Origin: Amblyomma americanum
Taxonomy: Eukaryota > Arthropoda > Arachnida > Ixodida > Ixodidae
DNA: 64,000 nt
Direction: 5' to 3'
Assembly (NCBI RefSeq): GCF_052857255.1
Contig: NC_135504.1
Location: 143,556,121-143,620,120 of the forward strand
In this document: one piece after another, positions 61,109 to 64,000 of the stretch
Layout: the number at the start of each line of letters is the position of its first letter
How positions within the stretch are numbered: position 1 is the stretch's first letter
Position numbers and translations under genes: made by a program
Notes under the pieces: generated by a model
The model's database searches: none
The model's input: only the letters and a program-made list of their open reading frames with translations
What the model was told of the DNA's origin: nothing

Positions 61109-64000
61109 TTTCAATCTAAAACGACGTATCCAGTTGTTTTGAGCCGGAATACAAGTTTTCGCGCAGTTCTGAGAGAAAAAGTTTACACCTTTTTCTCGTC
61201 TATATTCGACGACTTGTAAAATCGATGTTCGTGAATCTTGCTAGTTTCGACCTGAAACGATGTATCCCGTTGTTTTGAGCCGGAATACAAGTTTTCGCGC
61301 AGTTCTGAGAGAAAAAGTTTACACCTTTCTCTCGTGTACTCTTCGACGACCTGTAAAATCGATGCTCGTGAATCTTGCTAGTTTCGATCTAAATCGATGA
61401 ATCCCATTGTTTTGAGCCGGAATACAAGTTTTCGCTCAGTTATGAGAGAAAAAGCTTACACCTTTCTCTCGTCTACTCTTCGACGACTTGTAAAATTGAT
61501 GCTCGTGAATCTTGCAAGTTTCGATCTAAAACGATGTAACCCGTTGTTTTGAGCAGGAATACAAGTTTTCGCGAGGTTCTGAGAGAAAAAGTTTACACCT
61601 TTCTCTCTTCTACTCTTCGACGACTTGTAAAATCGATGCTCGTGAATCTTGCTGGTTTCGATCTAAAACGATGTATCCCGTTGTTTTGAGCCGGAATAAA
61701 AGTTTTCGCGCAGTTCTGAGAGAAAACGTTTACACCTTTCTCTCGTCTACTCTTCGACAACTTGTAAAATCGATGCTATTTAATCTTGCTAGTTTCGATC
61801 TAAAACGATGTATCCCGTTATTTTGAGCCGGAAAACAAGTTTTCGTGCAGTTCTGAGAGAAAAAGTTTACATCTTTCTCTCGTGTACTCTTCGACGACTT
61901 GTAAAATCAATGCTCGTGAATCTTGCTAGTTTCGATCTACAACGATGTATCCCGTTGTTTTGAGCTGGAATAGAAGTTTTCGCGCAGTTCTGAGAGAAAA
62001 AGTTTACACCTTTTTCTCGTCTACTATTCGACGACTTGTAAAATTGATGCTCGTGAATCTTGCAAGTTTCGATCTAAAACGATGTATCCCGTTCTTTTGA
62101 GCCGGAATACAAGTTTTCGCGCAGTTCTGAAAGAAAACGTTTACACCTTTCTCTCGTGTACTCTTCGACGACGTGTAAAATCGATGCTTGTGAATCTTGC
62201 TAGTTTCGATCTAAAACGATGTACACCGTTGTTTCGAGCCGGAATACAAGTTTTCGCGCAGTTCTGAGAGAAAAAGTTTACACCTTTCTCTCGTGTACTC
62301 TTCGACGACTTGTAATATCGATGCTCGTGAATCTTGCTAGTTTCGACCTAAAACGATGTAACCCGTTGTTCTGAGCCAGAATACAAGTTTTGGCGCAGTT
62401 CTGAGAGAAAAAGTTTACACCTTTCTCTCGTGTACTCTTCGACGACTTGTAAAATCGATGCTATTGAATCTTGCTAGTTTCGATCTAAAACGATGTATCC
62501 CGTTGTTTTGAGCCGGAATACAAGTTTTCGTGCAGTTCTGAGAGAAAACGTTTACACCTTTCTCTCGTCTACTCTTCGACGACTTGTAAAATCGATGCTC
62601 GTGAACCTTGCAAGTTTCGATCTAAAACGATGTATCCCGTTCTTTTGAGCCGGAATACAAGTTTTCGCGCAGTTCTGAGAGAAAAAGTTTACACATTTCT
62701 CTCGTCTACTCTTCGACGACTTGTAATATCGATGCTCGTGAATCTTGCTAGTTTCGATCTAAAACGATGTAACCCGTTGTTTTGAGCCGGAAAACACGTT
62801 TACGCGCAGTTCTGAGAGAAAAAGTTTACACCTTTCTCTCGTCTATATTCGACGACTTGTAAAATCGATGCTCGTGAATCTTGCTAGTTTCGACCTAAAA
62901 CGATGTTTGCCGTTGTTTTGAGCCGGAATACAAGTTTTCGCGCAGTTCTGAGAGAAAAAGTTTACACCTTTCTCTCGTGTACTTTTCGACGATTTGTAAA
63001 ATCCATGCTCGTGAATCTTGCTAGATTTGATTTAAAACGATGAATCCCGTTGTTTTGAGCCGGAATACAAGTTTTCGCGCAGTTCTGAGAGAAAAAGTTT
63101 ACACCTTTCTCTCGTCTACTATTCGACGACTTGTAAAATCGATGCTCGTGAATCTTGCTAGTTTCAATCTAAAACGATGTATCCCGTTGTTTTGAGCCGG
63201 AATACAAGTTTTCGTGCAGTTCTGGGAGAAAAAGTTTACACCTTTCTCTCGTCTACTCTTCGACGACTTGTAAAATTGATGCTCGAGAATCTTGCTGATT
63301 TTGATCTAAAACGATGTATCCCGTTGTTTTGAGCCGGAATACAAGTTTTCGCGCAGTTCTGAGAGAAAACGTTTACACCTTTCTATCGTCTACTCTTCGA
63401 CGACTTGTAATATCGATGCTCGTGAATCTTGCTAGTTTCGATCTAAAACAATGTAACCCGTTGTTTTGAGCCGGAATACAAGTTTTCGCGCAGTTCTGAG
63501 AGAAAAAGTTTACACCTTTCTCTCGTCTACTCTTCGAAGACTTGTAAAATCGATGCTCGTGAATCTTGCTACTTTCGATCTAAAACAATGTATCCCGTTG
63601 TTTTGAGCCGGAATACAAGTTTTCGTGCAGTTCTGAGAGAAAACGTTTACACCTTTCTCTCGTCTACTCTTCGACGACTTGTAAAATCGATGCTCGTGAA
63701 CCTTGCAAGTTTCGATCTAAAACGATGTATCCCGTTCTTTTGAGCCGGAATACAAGTTTTCGCGCAGTTCTCAGAGAAAAAGTTTACACATTTCTCTCGT
63801 CTACTCTTCGACGACTTGTAATATCGATGCTCGTGAATCTTGCTAGTTTCGATCTAAAACGATGTAACCCGTTGTTTTGAGCCGGAAAACACGTTTACGC
63901 GCAGTTCTGAGAGAAAAAAGTTTACACCTTTCTCTCGTCTATATTCGACGACTTGTAAAATCGATGCTCGTGAATCTTGCTAGTTTCGACCTAAAACGAT
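61109..64000 (+). repeat. 137-bp satellite DNA array, right part
   Basis: The same satellite resumes in the same orientation and register as before the element and runs off the window edge, about 21 monomers. With the element and one CTAG removed (4,222 bp), the marker acacgtttacg at about 56107 and the next at about 62790 are about 2,461 bp apart, the common 18-monomer spacing, and the following one at about 63890 is 8 monomers further. Local variants include cgctcagtt near 61435 and gtacaccgttg near 62221. No gene was seen. Confidence 0.96.

Noticed and set aside
1..64000. Telomeric repeats, rRNA genes or tRNA genes within the array
   Set aside because: No TTAGG or TTAGGG tandem run, no rRNA-like sequence and no tRNA cloverleaf were recognised. 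The unit is a 137-bp satellite.

Overview
The window is almost entirely one satellite DNA array interrupted by one damaged LTR retrotransposon. About 59.8 kb (positions 1-56886 and 61105-64000) is a head-to-tail array of a roughly 137-bp monomer, some 435 copies in a single orientation. No break was seen other than the retroelement. The array is eukaryotic satellite (centromeric, pericentromeric or other heterochromatic). The retroelement's gag and pol proteins look like the Ty3/Gypsy elements abundant in hard tick (Ixodidae) genomes, so a tick or related arachnid is the best guess. That is recall of family resemblance, not a search result, and I do not recognise the satellite itself.

The array is not a simple monomeric repeat. 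Monomers fall into recognisable variants (for example a 135-bp type with a 2-bp deletion, a type reading acacgtttacg, and a type reading tatccacc) that recur in fixed order. This gives a mosaic of higher-order repeats with spacings near 8, 16-18, 20-21 and 26-28 monomers. Larger, nearly identical duplications lie on top: a 3,832-bp tandem pair (1273-8936), a 1,094-bp tandem pair (8381-10568), a 2,464-bp unit present two and a half times (about 12700-18955), a 7,799-bp tandem pair (about 18411-34008), a 9.4-kb block repeated about 30.4 kb away (11231-20624 and 41613-51005), and a 4.0-kb block repeated 20.4 kb away (31497-35522 and 51893-55918). Each monomer carries a perfect 8-bp dyad (GAGAGAAA/TTTCTCTC, 11-nt loop) and is CpG-rich.

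The retroelement occupies 56887-61104 and is flanked by a 4-bp CTAG target duplication. It sits cleanly in a monomer: removing it restores the satellite register, and an uninterrupted paralogue of the same site is present near 36485. Its layout is: a 5' LTR truncated to 78 bp; a gag capsid fragment in inverted orientation; the gag C-terminal tail in sense orientation; a canonical -1 frameshift signal (GGGAAAC, then TAA, then an 8-bp hairpin); a long pol reading frame (protease, reverse transcriptase, RNase H, integrase) broken late by one TAG; a polypurine tract; and a complete 173-bp 3' LTR with AATAAA. There is no env gene. In the ancestral element gag would form the particle, frameshifting would set the Gag:Pol ratio, and Pol would carry out maturation, reverse transcription and integration. 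This copy cannot do so alone because gag, the primer-binding site and most of the 5' LTR are missing.

No cellular protein-coding gene, tRNA, rRNA or CRISPR array was found. The many 60-100-codon open frames in the array are by-products of the repeat. I found no new multi-gene system. The most noteworthy signals are the higher-order satellite architecture, the dyad in every monomer, the intact frameshift signal, and the odd gag inversion inside a cleanly integrated element.
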